Below the pieces are notes generated by a model, which was given only the letters and a program-made list of their open reading frames with translations, searched no databases and was not told the origin of the DNA. Made by a program: the position numbers and the translations under genes. Positions 13,270 through 13,807 of a DNA stretch of 13,807 bases are shown one piece after another. This stretch comes from PLA5 sp040901705. Lineage in GTDB: Bacteria; Planctomycetota; Planctomycetia; Pirellulales; PLA5. The stretch spans positions 1 through 13,807 of the forward strand of contig JBBDYI010000322.1 of the NCBI GenBank assembly GCA_040901705.1. Direction: 5' to 3'. Each line of letters begins with the position of its first letter. Positions within the stretch are counted from its first letter, which is position 1.

Positions 13270-13614
13270 ATGTTCGCCCGATCCCTCCGCAAGCTGCTTT
13301 CCGTCGCGTGTGTTGCCGCCGCGGCCTTCGTAGCCGTCAACCTCGCGTCCCCCACCCAAGCCCGAGCGGACCACCGCTCCCACGGCCATAATTCCCACGG
13401 CCAGAGCCAAGGAAATTATTACCGCGGCCCACACGGCGGCGCCGGTTACTACAGCCACCAGAATTATTATTCCGGCTACAACCGTAATAGCTTCCGCGTC
13501 CAAATCGCACCGCCGATTTACAATTACGGTCCTGGATACGGATACAACTGTGCCCCGTCGTACGGCTACGGCTCTTATGTCCGGCCGGGCCTCAGCCTGC
13601 ACTTCGGGTTCTAG
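13270..13614 (+). CDS. Small secreted Gly/Tyr/His/Asn-rich protein
   Basis: A 114-residue protein of unknown function. Residues 1-33 are a clear signal peptide: basic start RSLRK, hydrophobic core VACVAAAAFVAV, and Ala-Arg-Ala before DHRSHGH. The mature part of about 81 residues is low-complexity: a His/Ser/Gly segment (HRSHGHNSHGQSQG), then Tyr/Gly/Asn repeats (NYYRG, GYYSHQNYYSGYN, YNYGPGYGYN), then VRPGLSLHFGF at the C-terminus. There is a single mature cysteine, in YGYNCAPSYGYG. AGGAG (13258-13262) stands seven bases before the ATG, the best Shine-Dalgarno in the window, which suggests strong translation. A strong terminator follows. It may be an extracellular or cell-surface structural protein, or bind metals through His; this is inference. 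I recognise no domain. Confidence 0.85.
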   Translation: MFARSLRKLLSVACVAAAAFVAVNLASPTQARADHRSHGHNSHGQSQGNYYRGPHGGAGYYSHQNYYSGYNRNSFRVQIAPPIYNYGPGYGYNCAPSYGYGSYVRPGLSLHFGF

Positions 13615-13647
13615 TCGAACGGCGTAATTGCCGACGACGACGTGGAG

Positions 13648-13705
13648 CGCCGCCGAACGCGGGTGCGTCCCTCAACGGGGACGGCCTGCGGTCGGCGGCG
13701 TTTTT
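13648..13705 (+). terminator. Strong compound intrinsic terminator
   Basis: The outer stem CGCCGCCGA (13648-13656) with TCGGCGGCG (13692-13700) has nine perfect pairs and is followed at once by TTTTT (13701-13705). Inside, CGTCCC (13666-13671) pairs with GGGACG (13678-13683) around a six-base loop. It begins 33 bases after the small secreted protein's stop codon and is the clearest terminator in the window. It acts on the plus strand. Confidence 0.82.
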
Positions 13706-13807
13706 GCGCTTCGACCCGACCGGCGATACGCCGCGTCCCCCGCCGACTCATTCGCCGAGCCGTCCCAGAAGGACGTTTGCGTTCGGGCCGCTCTGCCGTC
13801 ATACTTC

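Noticed and set aside
13611..13802. 63-residue Arg-rich minus-strand frame at the right end
   Set aside because: It overlaps the strong terminator hairpin, and its composition is that of random GC-rich sequence.

Overview
The window is GC-rich DNA with an assembly gap of ten Ns at 1187-1196, so it probably comes from a draft or metagenome assembly. Gene content points to the Planctomycetota, most likely a relative of the Pirellulales. The evidence is a XylR-type regulator (LacI-like sensor fused to an AraC-type DNA-binding domain), a formylglycine sulfatase beside a GH16 glucanase, a lone mraZ without rsmH or other division genes beside it, and a Gfo/Idh/MocA oxidoreductase. The placement rests on gene style, not on a marker-gene tree. 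I see no phage, transposase, integrase, CRISPR array, tRNA or rRNA.

Layout. (1) 1-3034 is a translation block: rpsU (bS21, +) converges on a one-domain rhodanese (-), and a six-domain ribosomal protein S1 gene (rpsA, -) follows beyond the gap, which sits inside a strong inverted repeat. (2) 3035-3547 separates the divergent rpsA and XylR-type genes and holds at least seven inverted repeats, a candidate structured rpsA leader. (3) 3548-7062 carries the XylR-type regulator, a UvrC with both nuclease domains but no C-terminal helix-hairpin-helix region, and mraZ, all on +. (4) 7063-7961 is repeat-rich and non-coding, followed by the Gfo/Idh/MocA oxidoreductase (7962-9071) and a second repeat-rich spacer (9072-9388). 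(5) 9389-13614 carries fabH, a secreted GH16 glucanase, a secreted S1-family sulfatase and a small secreted Gly/Tyr/His/Asn-rich protein, all on +, closed by a strong terminator at 13648-13705. The last 100 bases (13706-13807) show nothing I can support.

The genes do not form one pathway. rpsU and rpsA serve translation, uvrC serves nucleotide excision repair, and mraZ is a regulator whose usual target cluster is absent. GH16 and the sulfatase are both exported and adjacent, so they may act together on a sulfated polysaccharide or on a mixture of algal glycans. The oxidoreductase and the XylR-type regulator fit carbohydrate metabolism, but nothing here ties them to that pair.

The most unusual content is non-coding: the hairpin-dense rpsA leader, a 149-bp inverted-repeat element built of CGCAGAG-like units, related CACGGAG-like units on both sides of the oxidoreductase, a 12-copy heptamer array with an inverted partial copy, and a C-rich tract abutting the fabH start codon. 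I found no clear new multi-gene system.
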